Below the pieces are notes generated by a model that made no database searches, was not told where the DNA came from, and saw only the letters and a list, made by a program, of their open reading frames with translations. This document shows, piece by piece, positions 14,639-23,542 of a stretch of 38,357 nucleotides of DNA. Location: NCBI GenBank assembly GCA_023386815.1, contig JAEWIZ010000009.1, forward strand, positions 1 through 38,357. The letters run 5' to 3'. The stretch is from Bacillota bacterium (GTDB lineage: Bacteria; Bacillota; Clostridia; Lachnospirales; Lachnospiraceae). Made by a program: the position numbers and the translations under genes. Position 1 is the first letter of the stretch. Each line of letters begins with the position of its first letter.

Positions 14639-15577
14639 ATGTCTTTAAGTGTTAAAAATCTATCAAAGAGCTATGGCGAAAAATTAGTCCTCGATAACCT
14701 TAGCTTTGAAATCAGTGAACCTGGTGTTTACGCTCTGCTTGGAACCAATGGAGCAGGTAAAACCACTTCACTACGTATTATCTTAGGAATGCTGGCTAAA
14801 AATGAGGGTGATGTTCTCTGGAAGGGTAAGGCCTTAGATCCTGTCCGTACGAATGTAGGATACTTGGCAGAGGAACGTGGTTTATACCCCAAGTACTCCC
14901 TACTGGATCAGCTGTTATACTTTGCAACTCTTCGAAACGTTCCAAAGCATATTGCGATGGATCGTATTAAACACTGGTCAGAGCGCCTGTTACTGGATGA
15001 ATATATTTTTCCTCCCAGAACAAAAAAGAAGGCACGGGCAGCAAACCGAGCTGATCAGCTCTCCAAGGGTAACCAACAAAAGATTCAGTTAATGGCTGCC
15101 TTAATCTCTGATCCTGAACTAATCATTCTGGATGAGCCCCTCAGCGGTCTTGATCCAGTTAATACGGATTTGTTCAAATCCATTATTAAAGATGAGATTC
15201 AGAGGGAAAAATACTTGATCATGTCCAGCCATCAGATGCCTACCATTGAAGAATTCTGTTCCGATATTACTATTTTAAAACGAGGTAAAACTGTTCTTCA
15301 GGGAAATCTGAATCAGATCAAGAAGGGTTATGGCCGTGTTAATCTCTTTGTGAAAAGTGATATGGATATTGCACCCTATATTACTTCCTTTGGTTTACCC
15401 ATTGCGAATAAAACCCCAAGTGAATATCACTTAAAAGTAAGGGATGAAAAACAAGCGATGGACTTCTTAACAAAATTAATCGGTGATAATATACCAATTA
15501 TAAAATTTGAACTGCGTGAACCGTCGCTTCATGAAATTTTCATTGAAAAGGTAGGAGATAATAATGAAGAAAAGTAA
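14639..15577 (+). CDS. ABC transporter ATP-binding protein (NatA/ABC-2 type)
   Basis: A 312-residue single ATPase cassette. Walker A is GTNGAGKTT (35-43), the Q-loop region is GYLAEERGLYPKYS, the signature is LSKGNQQK (141-148), Walker B is LIILDEP (161-167), followed by the D-loop SGLDP and the switch His in MSSHQM. A basic insert of about 15 residues (PPRTKKKARAANRA) precedes the signature, and a C-terminal domain of about 90 residues follows, as in NatA-like exporters. It overlaps the first permease gene by 14 nt. It powers export by the two downstream permeases; the substrate is unknown, with Na+, drugs or peptides all possible. Confidence 0.93.
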   Translation: MSLSVKNLSKSYGEKLVLDNLSFEISEPGVYALLGTNGAGKTTSLRIILGMLAKNEGDVLWKGKALDPVRTNVGYLAEERGLYPKYSLLDQLLYFATLRNVPKHIAMDRIKHWSERLLLDEYIFPPRTKKKARAANRADQLSKGNQQKIQLMAALISDPELIILDEPLSGLDPVNTDLFKSIIKDEIQREKYLIMSSHQMPTIEEFCSDITILKRGKTVLQGNLNQIKKGYGRVNLFVKSDMDIAPYITSFGLPIANKTPSEYHLKVRDEKQAMDFLTKLIGDNIPIIKFELREPSLHEIFIEKVGDNNEEK

Positions 15578-16919
15578 TCTTACAGGCTGGCAGGATGTAT
15601 TTTCCTTTACTCTGGTTCAAACCTTGAAAAGTAAAACCTTTCTCGTCTCATACGCCATCTTGATGGCGCTGGTGCTAATATCCATGCCGCTGATTACCAT
15701 GTTCATGAATAGCGGAAAGGAAGATCCAAATGCACCTAGCCCTATTAAAATGGTATATGTAGAGAACAAGACCACACTACCCGATATGGATTTTTCTCAA
15801 TTGACAAAGCAAGAGGCTTTTCAGAATATTACCTTTGTAGCATTGGGGGAGGATTATAAAGTCGTAGAAGATCGCATTGATACTGAGGAGGACACTTCTG
15901 TGCTTCTGACCATCTTAGAAGAAGCCACCAGTTATTCTTTATCCTTTGTAAAATCCGGTAGCGGTCCGGTGAAGGACAGCAATCTGGAACAGCTTGGCAA
16001 CGCTGTTCAGGAACAGTTTGAAGCTTTCCGAATCCAAACTCTTGGTATTAGTGACGAACAGATCACCATGCTTCAAGCACCAGTCACGACCGCAGTAGCT
16101 TTAACTGATACTCAGGGCAATGTCATAGAAAAAGAAGATACCTCTATCTCCTTTAACGAGTATTGGCTCATGTATGGTATCCTATTTGTTGTCTTAATGG
16201 TAAATACCATGGGTTCAACCCAGATTGCAACCTCAATCGTTACAGAGAAATCAACTCGTGTTATAGAATATTTATTAACCTCCATAAAGCCCCTAGCGTT
16301 AATGGTTGGTAAAATTCTTGCTACACTTATCGCGGTATTGGTGCAAATGGTATCCATGGTAGTCATGGTTTTTATCTCTAACCAAATATCCGCAATGATA
16401 TCTGGTGGAAATAAAACCACCCTGTTGTCCGAATATTTGCCGAAGAATATATTTGAAAACATAAACATTTTTAATATTATCCTCTGCTTCCTGCTCGTTA
16501 TTCTCGCTTTCGTTTTCTATGCAACCTTAGCCGGTTTAGCAGGTGCCACGGTAAGTAAGATGGAGGAGTTAAATGAAGGTCTTACCCTATTTACCTTTAC
16601 TAACATTATCGGTGCTTACATTGCGATCGGAGCTTTAAGTACTTTAATTGGCTCCGGACTCAATCCCTTTGTAACTTTTTCATTACTTTTCCCGCTATCT
16701 TCACCATTTATTTTACCTGGTGCAATTATTGTCGGAAAGGTTTCCGCACCAATCATCGCCGCAGCTATCGCACTATTGATTATTTCTATTCTTTTATTAT
16801 TTAAGTTCGTCGCTGCCGTATATGAAACTTTGATTCTCCATAACGGCAATACCATAAAATTAAAAGAATTAATGAAGATCTCAAAGTTAATCAGAAAGGG
16901 AGGAAATGTAAATGAATAA
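15564..16919 (+). CDS. ABC-2 type permease (NatB-like), subunit 1
   Basis: A 451-residue membrane protein. One N-terminal helix (about 28-47) is followed by an extracytoplasmic domain of about 150 residues and five or six helices in the C-terminal half. The cytoplasmic coupling region reads IVTEKSTRVIEYLLTSIKPL, which is the ABC-2/NatB hallmark. It is paralogous to the next gene, which has STEKTSKLVETLLTSIHPY at the same place, so the two probably form a heterodimer on the ATPase. Start codon ATG at 15564 lies in the end of the ATPase gene behind AGGAGATAAT, indicating translational coupling. Confidence 0.9.
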   Translation: MKKSNLTGWQDVFSFTLVQTLKSKTFLVSYAILMALVLISMPLITMFMNSGKEDPNAPSPIKMVYVENKTTLPDMDFSQLTKQEAFQNITFVALGEDYKVVEDRIDTEEDTSVLLTILEEATSYSLSFVKSGSGPVKDSNLEQLGNAVQEQFEAFRIQTLGISDEQITMLQAPVTTAVALTDTQGNVIEKEDTSISFNEYWLMYGILFVVLMVNTMGSTQIATSIVTEKSTRVIEYLLTSIKPLALMVGKILATLIAVLVQMVSMVVMVFISNQISAMISGGNKTTLLSEYLPKNIFENINIFNIILCFLLVILAFVFYATLAGLAGATVSKMEELNEGLTLFTFTNIIGAYIAIGALSTLIGSGLNPFVTFSLLFPLSSPFILPGAIIVGKVSAPIIAAAIALLIISILLLFKFVAAVYETLILHNGNTIKLKELMKISKLIRKGGNVNE

Positions 16920-18249
16920 TAATTTCAGAGGCTGGAATACCGTATTTAGCTTTACCTTCCGACAAGCTACGAAGGGCATATCCTTTAAGCTGGTAACGAT
17001 CCTGATTTCCATCCTGATCATTGGTGCCTTTGTGGTTCTGAGTATTATTGTTGCAAAACCGGACGATAAGACACCTGAGATATCACCGATTAAAACCGTA
17101 TTTGTCCTTGATAACAGCGGCTTACAACCAACAGATATGAGTGCTTATTTTAGTCCTGAAGTATCAGAGGGGCAATTCCAAAATATAGCGTTTACCAACG
17201 TAACGGATATAGACCGTCTCGGTGTTATAGAAAAAGCTGCTACTGATTCTACAGAGTCTATCGCTGTCATCATCACCGCTAATGCAGAAGGTTATGAATT
17301 AGAAGCCGCTATCCCCTCCGATTCCAGTATAACAAAGGAACAGGCGCAAGATGTCCTTACCATAATGCAAACTGGTTTTGAATCCAGTAAGCTTATGCAA
17401 TCCGGTCTAACCATGGAACAATTGACCACTGTTCTAAAGCCTATATCCACAAGCTATTCTGATATTGGTGAAACCCAAAGTGTATATGCCTTTGTGATCA
17501 AAATGATTGCTCCCATGGTCTTTGGTCTTATCCTATATATGATGCTTATTTTATATGGTCAGACCGTAAGTAAATCCGTTTCCACGGAAAAGACCTCTAA
17601 GCTGGTGGAAACCTTACTTACCTCTATCCATCCATATGCCTTAATTACGGGTAAGGTACTGGCAGTGACTACGATGGCAGTGATGCAATTCGTCCTATGG
17701 ATTGTCTCCGCTGTAATTGGCTTATATGGCGGAAACCTGGTGGCTCAGCAGATTTATCCTAATTATCAGAACTCTGCAATTACCATTATCAACTTCTTAC
17801 GTGATAATATTGGTGAAACCGCCATGACAATCCCTTCCGTTATTCTTGCAATCGTAGTGTTCTGTATCGGATTTTTATTCTATTGCGTTATTGCAGGAAT
17901 GGCCGGCTGTATGGTATCAAAGCCAGAGGACACATCATCAACTCAAGCACTTCTCGTATTCCCTGTATTAATTAGCTGGCTCGTCAGCTACTTAGCGCCG
18001 GTGCTTGGAAATGAAACACTGACAACCGTAATCCGATATGTTCCTTTTACCATACCCTTCTGCATTCCTTCTGAAATGATTACTGGTACGATTGGATATG
18101 TACAGGGGATTGTATCCTTACTTATCTTAGCTGTATTCTCCTTGCTGATCATCATGTTGTCTGCAAGAATTTATAAGGGATTGATCCTATATAATGGTGA
18201 AAAGATCAGCTTAAAATTAATTGGTAATGTATTAAAAGCAAATAAATAA
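16912..18249 (+). CDS. ABC-2 type permease (NatB-like), subunit 2
   Basis: A 445-residue paralogue of the preceding permease, with the same plan: N-terminal helix at about 27-47, an extracytoplasmic domain, then six hydrophobic segments. STEKTSKLVETLLTSIHPY marks the coupling helix. The ATG at 16912 overlaps the end of subunit 1 by 8 nt behind GGGAGG. It is the last gene of the operon and is followed directly by an inverted-repeat terminator. Two unequal permease subunits plus one ATPase is the usual composition for this transporter group. Confidence 0.9.
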   Translation: MNNNFRGWNTVFSFTFRQATKGISFKLVTILISILIIGAFVVLSIIVAKPDDKTPEISPIKTVFVLDNSGLQPTDMSAYFSPEVSEGQFQNIAFTNVTDIDRLGVIEKAATDSTESIAVIITANAEGYELEAAIPSDSSITKEQAQDVLTIMQTGFESSKLMQSGLTMEQLTTVLKPISTSYSDIGETQSVYAFVIKMIAPMVFGLILYMMLILYGQTVSKSVSTEKTSKLVETLLTSIHPYALITGKVLAVTTMAVMQFVLWIVSAVIGLYGGNLVAQQIYPNYQNSAITIINFLRDNIGETAMTIPSVILAIVVFCIGFLFYCVIAGMAGCMVSKPEDTSSTQALLVFPVLISWLVSYLAPVLGNETLTTVIRYVPFTIPFCIPSEMITGTIGYVQGIVSLLILAVFSLLIIMLSARIYKGLILYNGEKISLKLIGNVLKANK

Positions 18250-18254
18250 ATGAA

Positions 18255-18308
18255 ATAGACCATGCCTTTGAGGGTCGGTTCAGGACTCCTTCCAGGCATG
18301 GTCTATTA
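18255..18308 (+). terminator. Terminator of the ABC transporter operon
   Basis: AATAGACCATGCC (18255-18267) and GGCATGGTCTATT (18296-18308) are perfect 13-bp arms around a 28-nt loop. The downstream T-run is poor (ATTATATATA), so termination may be partial. No gene lies between here and the uridine kinase end at 18456. Confidence 0.7.
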
Positions 18309-18455
18309 TATATATAGAAGAAGAGTTCCATCCCGACCAACATATTCTTTCGAAAAAGACATACAAGGCGTTGATGTTCTTCTTTATTCTTATTATTTTA
18401 TATATGTTTTAGTTCAGTTCACATGGTTCTTTAAGGTTATACCCATCTAGATCCA

Positions 18456-19073
18456 TTATTCCTTTGACAAGGCTTTAATTCTATGAATCAGCATATCAAT
18501 AGCAATTTCATTTAATCCGCCTCTTGGTACAATAATGTCTGCATACTTTTTATAAGGTTCTACGAACAGTTCGTGCATTGGCTTAACCGTATTGGTGTAC
18601 TGTGTAATAACCGATTCAAGGCTTCTACCCCGCTCATTCACATCTCTTATAATTCGACGTATCAGTCTCTCATCTGCATCTGTGTCTACGAATATTTTAA
18701 TATCCATCAGATCTCTAAGCTCTGCATTCTCAAAGATCATGAAGCCCTCGACTACAATTACTTTTGCTGGATTAACCCGAACAGTTTCCTTTAGCCTATT
18801 ATTCTCTGTAAAAGAATATACCGGTCGATCAATCGGCTCCATCAGCTTTAATCTCTTGATATCATTGATCAAAAGCTCTGTATCAAAAGCAGATGGATGA
18901 TCATAATTTAGCTTTGTTCTTTCTTCAAAGGTCAGATCATCATATTGCTTATAATAAAAATCATGGCTTAATAGCTCTACGCTATCCTTACATGCTTCTT
19001 TAATTCGATTTGCAACAGTGGTCTTACCGGATGCAGAACCACCCGAAACTCCTATAATAACAACATTTTCCAT
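18456..19073 (-). CDS. udk: Uridine kinase
   Basis: A cytoplasmic P-loop kinase that phosphorylates uridine and cytidine for pyrimidine salvage. The frame extends to 19139, but the AAGGGAGGG site favours ATG 19073, giving 205 residues, the normal length; the 22 extra residues would be an unusual basic tail. Motifs: P-loop GVSGGSASGKTT (about 8-19), the SHDFYYKQYDDLTFEE nucleoside-binding segment, NYDHPSAFDTELL, VVEGFMIF (Walker B) and RRIIRDVNERGRS in the lid. The gene is alone on this strand. Confidence 0.93.
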   Translation of the reverse strand: MENVVIIGVSGGSASGKTTVANRIKEACKDSVELLSHDFYYKQYDDLTFEERTKLNYDHPSAFDTELLINDIKRLKLMEPIDRPVYSFTENNRLKETVRVNPAKVIVVEGFMIFENAELRDLMDIKIFVDTDADERLIRRIIRDVNERGRSLESVITQYTNTVKPMHELFVEPYKKYADIIVPRGGLNEIAIDMLIHRIKALSKE

Positions 19074-19310
19074 ATACCCTCCCTTAGCTCGAGCCTCATC
19101 CTTTGGTTTTCTGGTTCTTTGCTTTTTTACTTTTACCATGTTATCAAATAAATATGTGTCATGTCAATTACTAAAGCCTGTCTTACCCTTAAACTTTTGT
19201 CCGACTATCAATCAATAAAACTAGTTCCTTCCTAAGTTATCATACTTTATTAGGTTATGTATTTGGCAGGTAATTTTCGATAAATAATAGCTTGAAATAT
19301 TGTTAAATTA

Positions 19311-19339
19311 TTGACAATTATGCTAAATTATGATAAACT
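19311..19339 (+). promoter_or_regulatory. Likely promoter of the Na+ pump subunit operon
   Basis: TTGACA (19311-19316) and TAAACT (19334-19339) are separated by 17 bp. The transcript would start near 19346 and run through the attenuator-like hairpins at 19375-19435 before reaching the OadG-like gene. The rest of the gene-free interval 19074-19545 is AT-rich without other clear features. Confidence 0.55.
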
Positions 19340-19374
19340 ACAGAAAAAATAAAGTATAATCCGGTTGGCAGTAT

Positions 19375-19435
19375 AAAACTGTTTCAAGTTTTGGCTTATA
19401 GGGTGGAGGGCTTCTTATTTGGGGTTCTCTTTTTT
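19375..19435 (+). terminator. Leader hairpin and terminator ahead of the OadG/OadB genes
   Basis: A first small stem, AAAACT (19375-19380) with AGTTTT (19387-19392), is followed by GAGGGCTTC (19406-19414) pairing fully, with several G-U wobbles, to GGGGTTCTC (19421-19429). Six T follow directly. A terminator 110 nt before the first gene suggests a regulated leader (attenuator or riboswitch). I cannot assign it to a known class. Confidence 0.55.
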
Positions 19436-19545
19436 ATTACCTAATTGCTTATGAGGCTTAATATAATATCATTATATGGTACTATCTAAATATTTTTATC
19501 TAAATGCTTTTATACATTATGTTTCTATTACAAGGAGGTGAAATC

Positions 19546-19707
19546 ATGTCATTTACTGATAGCGTACTTGTTGCATTATTTTGTATGTTAGTTGTTTTTA
19601 TTGTTCTTGGACTACTTTGGGTAACAATACGTATATTTTCAATAGCTATTATTACTTTTGAAACAAAAGTAAATAGAGCCTCAAAAAATCAAAATTTCAA
19701 CTCATAG
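19546..19707 (+). CDS. OadG-like small subunit of a Na+-translocating decarboxylase
   Basis: A 53-residue protein: a short lead (MSFTDS), one membrane helix at about 7-35 and a polar tail. The frame is open from 19504, but an AAGGAGGTG site fixes ATG 19546. Size, topology and position directly before an OadB gene match the gamma/delta subunit, which stabilises the pump complex and contacts the carboxyltransferase. The Ala/Pro-rich biotin-carrier region often found near it is absent. It is 38 nt ahead of the next gene. Confidence 0.72.
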   Translation: MSFTDSVLVALFCMLVVFIVLGLLWVTIRIFSIAIITFETKVNRASKNQNFNS

Positions 19708-19745
19708 TATAACAGTCGATTACAGCTTACTTAAGGAGGATTATT

Positions 19746-20882
19746 GTGTTTAGCGATTCTTTAGTTACTTTATTAAAAAATTCTGGCTTTGCAGCAATGA
19801 CGTGGCAATCTTTACTGATGATATTTATTTCCTTTGTCCTAATCTATCTTGCTATTGGTAAAAAGTTTGAACCCTTACTTTTACTCCCCATAGCCTTTGG
19901 TATGCTTTTAGCTAACCTACCATTAACTGGCTTAATGAGTGAACCTACCAGCCAAACAGAGGTAGGAGGCCTCTTATACTATTTGTATCTGGGTGTTAAA
20001 AAAGGAATTTATCCTTCCTTAATCTTTCTGGGAATTGGAGCCATGACTGATTTTGGTCCCCTGATTGCCAGACCTAGCAGTTTATTAATCGGGGCTGGAT
20101 CACAGTTTGGTATCGTGATTGCTTTCATCATTGCAACATTAATCGGTTTTTCACCGGAGGAAGCTGCCTCGATTGGTATCATTGGCGGTGCTGATGGCCC
20201 AACAGCAATCTATCTTACCACAAGGCTTGCTCCTCACTTACTTGCTTCCATAGCAATAGCGGCATACTCCTATATGGCATTAATTCCGTTGATTCAACCA
20301 CCGCTCATGAGGTTGTTGACAACAAGAAAGGAGCGCAATATCAAAATGGAACAGCTTCGTGCTGTATCAAAACTGGAGAAGATCTGTTTTCCTATTGTAG
20401 TGGCGGTTCTTTGTATTTTATTGCTGCCTTCCGTTGCTCCTCTGATTGGTATGCTGATGCTAGGTAATCTATTTCGAGAATCCGGTGTTGTTGAGCGCCT
20501 TTCTGATACAGTACAAAACACATTAATTAACATAGTAACCATCTTTTTGGGTATCACCGTTGGGGCAACTGCGGTAGGTACAGAGTTTTTAAAGCCGGAA
20601 ACAATAGGGATTATTTTACTTGGATTAGTTGCCTTTATGTTTAGTACTGTCGGAGGATTACTAATCGGTAAATTTATGTGCTTAATAACGGGAGGAAAAA
20701 TCAATCCACTCATTGGCTCTGCTGGTGTCTCCGCTGTTCCAATGGCTGCCCGGGTTTCACAAGTTGAAGGTCAAAAAGCAAATCCAGGTAACTACCTTCT
20801 TATGTTTGCTATGGGTCCAAATGTAGCGGGTGTCATCGGCTCCGCTGTTGCAGCCGGAGTCTTGCTTTCCCTCTTTGGGTAA
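19746..20882 (+). CDS. Na+-translocating decarboxylase beta subunit (OadB/MmdB/GcdB family)
   Basis: A 378-residue polytopic protein with about nine hydrophobic segments. It couples decarboxylation of biotin-bound carboxylate to Na+ export. The conserved IIGGADGPTAIYL motif is present, with D150 corresponding to the Asp needed for Na+ and proton movement. The NPLIGSAGVSAVPMAARVSQ segment near residue 320 is also typical, as is GPNVAGVIGSAVAAGV at the C-terminus. The start is GTG at 19746, placed by AAGGAGGA. No carboxyltransferase alpha subunit or biotin carrier gene lies nearby, so the partner decarboxylase (oxaloacetate, methylmalonyl-CoA or glutaconyl-CoA) must be encoded elsewhere. Confidence 0.93.
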   Translation: MFSDSLVTLLKNSGFAAMTWQSLLMIFISFVLIYLAIGKKFEPLLLLPIAFGMLLANLPLTGLMSEPTSQTEVGGLLYYLYLGVKKGIYPSLIFLGIGAMTDFGPLIARPSSLLIGAGSQFGIVIAFIIATLIGFSPEEAASIGIIGGADGPTAIYLTTRLAPHLLASIAIAAYSYMALIPLIQPPLMRLLTTRKERNIKMEQLRAVSKLEKICFPIVVAVLCILLLPSVAPLIGMLMLGNLFRESGVVERLSDTVQNTLINIVTIFLGITVGATAVGTEFLKPETIGIILLGLVAFMFSTVGGLLIGKFMCLITGGKINPLIGSAGVSAVPMAARVSQVEGQKANPGNYLLMFAMGPNVAGVIGSAVAAGVLLSLFG

Positions 20883-20929
20883 TATAGTGCTTATCTGTCC
20901 GACCACTATTAATAAAAGGAGATTACCGT

Positions 20930-22174
20930 ATGATATTTGATACCGATACTATTAAGGAAAAATATCTTAACATAGTAAAAGAGGCATGGCTAGCTACTGA
21001 GGCCACTTTTCCTGATTTCTTATGTGAAATATCACAGGAAAGAAAGCTAAAAAACGAAGCATATATCAGTAGTACTCGTATCAGACTTCAGGAATCCATG
21101 AATGATATACCTAAAGCGCCTTGGAAAAGGAAATACTGGAAGCAAACCCTATTAACTCTCACAGAGGATGTGTTATACCAGGAAAATATTATTAACGTTC
21201 ATTCTTCTATGGAACCTAAAGAACTTGCTGAGTTTCAGGATGAGCTGAAGGAATTCATGCGTCAGGTCAGAAAGTTTTCACCGGAACTCTCCTTTGATGA
21301 GATTGGGCAAGCACTTCGTAATTATATTGTTTATGCCATGTTCAAAAAGATACATAGGGATAACTCTGGTTTTAGCAGGGCCGGCTTTGGGTATAGTATG
21401 CTTTATCCCTTCACTGATAATTTTATTGATAATAGTAACACCACTTCCGCTGAAAAAGCGGAATATAATCAGATCATTCGTGATAAGCTAAAAGGCAAAA
21501 AGGTTTTTCCGAGCACAACTCATCATAAAAAGACTTGTGCTTTATTGGATGATATTGAGACTATTTTTCCCAGAGAGACTCATCCTATGACGTCCCACCT
21601 TTTACTAATGATGCTGGATGCTCAGGAATCAAGCCTTCAACAGCAAGACAGCACCACTGTGTTGTCCCAGGAGGAGCGTCTTAATATCTCCATATACAAG
21701 GGAGGTATCTCTGTCTTAATTGACCGGTATTTTGTCAGTAAAGAACTAAGGGAGGCTGATATTCTATTCTATATCGGCTTAGGTTTCTTTCTTCAGCTTG
21801 CTGATGATCTTCAGGATATCAAAGAGGATAGTGAAAATGGTTATCAGACACTGTTTACTTTCAATTTAGATCCAGTCCACGAAGAAGAATTGGTAAATCA
21901 ACTACTGCATTATATTTATCATATTATGAATTCCTTTCAAGCTGAGAATGATCATTTTAAGGATTTTGTATTATTAAACTGCTATCAGTTGATTTATACA
22001 TCAATTATTCGTAGCAAAGCCTTCTTTTCACCAGAGTTTCTAGAGAAAATTGAACGGCTACTTCCAGTGACGATTTGCTATTATGATAACTTTACAAAGG
22101 ATATGGCCATCAGTTTTGAAGGTAAGGATCAAAATAAATATCACAAGGTACTGGATGCGCTGATCTTCGCCTAA
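20930..22174 (+). CDS. Class I isoprenoid-synthase-like protein, unknown product
   Basis: A 414-residue, probably all-helical soluble protein. Two Asp-rich motifs stand out: DNFID (163-167, in YPFTDNFIDNSN) and DDLQD (292-296, in LQLADDLQDIKEDSENG). They are about 129 residues apart, the usual distance between the two Mg2+-diphosphate motifs of class I prenyl and terpene synthases. YKGGISVLIDRYF (256-268) precedes the second motif as a basic/Gly segment does in squalene/phytoene-type enzymes. The N-terminal 130 residues are an extra helical domain I do not recognise. It is 47 nt behind the Na+ pump beta subunit with its own AGGAG site, and a perfect terminator follows. The enzymatic role is inference; the substrate is unknown. 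Confidence 0.6.
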   Translation: MIFDTDTIKEKYLNIVKEAWLATEATFPDFLCEISQERKLKNEAYISSTRIRLQESMNDIPKAPWKRKYWKQTLLTLTEDVLYQENIINVHSSMEPKELAEFQDELKEFMRQVRKFSPELSFDEIGQALRNYIVYAMFKKIHRDNSGFSRAGFGYSMLYPFTDNFIDNSNTTSAEKAEYNQIIRDKLKGKKVFPSTTHHKKTCALLDDIETIFPRETHPMTSHLLLMMLDAQESSLQQQDSTTVLSQEERLNISIYKGGISVLIDRYFVSKELREADILFYIGLGFFLQLADDLQDIKEDSENGYQTLFTFNLDPVHEEELVNQLLHYIYHIMNSFQAENDHFKDFVLLNCYQLIYTSIIRSKAFFSPEFLEKIERLLPVTICYYDNFTKDMAISFEGKDQNKYHKVLDALIFA

Positions 22175-22246
22175 ATCAGCTCAGTTCACATTAGATTACT
22201 CAAAGGATATCATCAATGAGCTACTTATTTGTCATCTAATCTACAT

Positions 22247-22286
22247 AAAGTCCCGGACACTATAACACATAATGTTCCGGGACTTT
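22247..22286. terminator. Bidirectional terminator
   Basis: AAAGTCCCGGA (22247-22257) and TCCGGGACTTT (22276-22286) are perfect 11-bp arms around an 18-nt loop. It ends the isoprenoid-synthase-like gene (+) and may also serve the LysR gene (-). Confidence 0.85.
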
Positions 22287-22354
22287 ATCCTTTACTACTA
22301 GAAATATATTGTTTAACTATCTTAATCAATCAGATTATTAAGTTATAACATTAC

Positions 22355-23236
22355 TCAGTCTAACTTTAGACAATCTATAATTTGTCTTAATAACGGATTA
22401 TGATTATTCTTCTTCCATACCGCAATTGTATCTGCATTTGCGCTATCTGGCAGGGAAATCATTCGGACATTGGAGTTCATTTCCAGTCGTGTATTGCGAT
22501 CCAGAACTGCAACCCCCACTCCTGTTTCCACACAAAGCAATAGATTCTCCAAGCTATCCGTATAACGAATAATCTTTGGTTCAAATCCATAGACCCTACA
22601 TTGCTCCTTTAAGACTCTGTATCCTCCCAGTGATTCCTCCGGTGAAATTGACACGAATTTCTCATCCCTAAAATCCATCAAGGTAGGAATGGGCAGATTA
22701 ACCTTAGGATTTTTACAGCTAACCGCGAGTGCTCCTTTTTGACTAATCAGAGTTTCGTAATTATGATGCTGCAATGAACCTAATTCAAAGGATAAGGTAA
22801 TGATAAAATCGTAGCGGAAGTTCTCCAATCCTTTTCTTAACTTGCTAAAGCTATCCCGTTCCAACGTGAAATCAATGCTTGGGAACTGATTATTCAGGCG
22901 ATGAATACGCTCTGACAGTATCAGGTTTACATCCTGCCCCTCTAAGATACCTACCGAAATAGTTCCCTGTTCTCCTCGGTTTAATGCCTTAGCAAATTCA
23001 AAGGCATCCTCTGTTTTCTCAGGAATATCCTTTAACTGATCATACAGATATTGGCCGGCCTTCGTTAAAAAAACATTATGTTTCGCTCGATGGAACAAAA
23101 GTAACCCTAGCTCGTCCTCCATGATTGCAATCTGTTTACTCAAATTAGGCTGAGTTGTATATAAATTCTTGGAAGCCTCTGTAAAATTTTCACACTTAGC
23201 AGCTTCAACGAAGTATTTTATTCTTAATAGATTCAT
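22355..23236 (-). CDS. LysR family transcriptional regulator
   Basis: A 293-residue LysR-type activator. The winged helix covers residues 1-60 (LRIKYFVEAAKCENFTEASK, then LYTTQPNLSKQIAIMEDELG). The effector-binding domain starts near 90 (GTISVGILEG). It is transcribed away from two MFS genes, with 306 bp between, the classical arrangement for a LysR protein that controls its divergent neighbour in response to a transported small molecule. The 14-bp inverted repeat at 23475-23516 and several T-N11-A sites in the AT-rich intergenic region are candidate targets. The inducer cannot be predicted. Confidence 0.92.
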   Translation of the reverse strand: MNLLRIKYFVEAAKCENFTEASKNLYTTQPNLSKQIAIMEDELGLLLFHRAKHNVFLTKAGQYLYDQLKDIPEKTEDAFEFAKALNRGEQGTISVGILEGQDVNLILSERIHRLNNQFPSIDFTLERDSFSKLRKGLENFRYDFIITLSFELGSLQHHNYETLISQKGALAVSCKNPKVNLPIPTLMDFRDEKFVSISPEESLGGYRVLKEQCRVYGFEPKIIRYTDSLENLLLCVETGVGVAVLDRNTRLEMNSNVRMISLPDSANADTIAVWKKNNHNPLLRQIIDCLKLD

Positions 23237-23474
23237 ATTTATCCCCCACTAAAACGAAAACATCCTACGAGTCTATTATATTACATTTTTAACTTGTCGA
23301 CAAGCTTAAAATACTGAAAATTAAGGGTTTTCTCTATTTTTACACTATTAACACTCTCTTTTTCTGCTTTTGACTTATTGCATAAATAAAAAGGTCAAAT
23401 AACTTTTTTGATAGATATTATGACGAAATAGTTATTATACAAATCTTTATTAAAATTTTATAATTGTAATATAA

Positions 23475-23516
23475 GTTTGCTATTTTTTTGACGAACTATC
23501 GCAAAAAATAGCAAAC
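23475..23516. promoter_or_regulatory. 14-bp inverted repeat in front of the first MFS gene
   Basis: GTTTGCTATTTTTT (23475-23488) and AAAAAATAGCAAAC (23503-23516) are perfect arms with a 14-nt spacer. It ends about 12 bp before the ribosome site AAAGGAGAGG. A TATAAT sequence at 23459-23464 lies just upstream, so the repeat would be in the 5' leader: either an operator or an RNA hairpin that gates translation. Confidence 0.7.
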
Positions 23517-23542
23517 AAAAACATTATTAAAGGAGAGGTATA

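Noticed and set aside
18262..18450. 62-codon frame after the ABC operon
   Set aside because: It begins inside the terminator hairpin and has no ribosome site.
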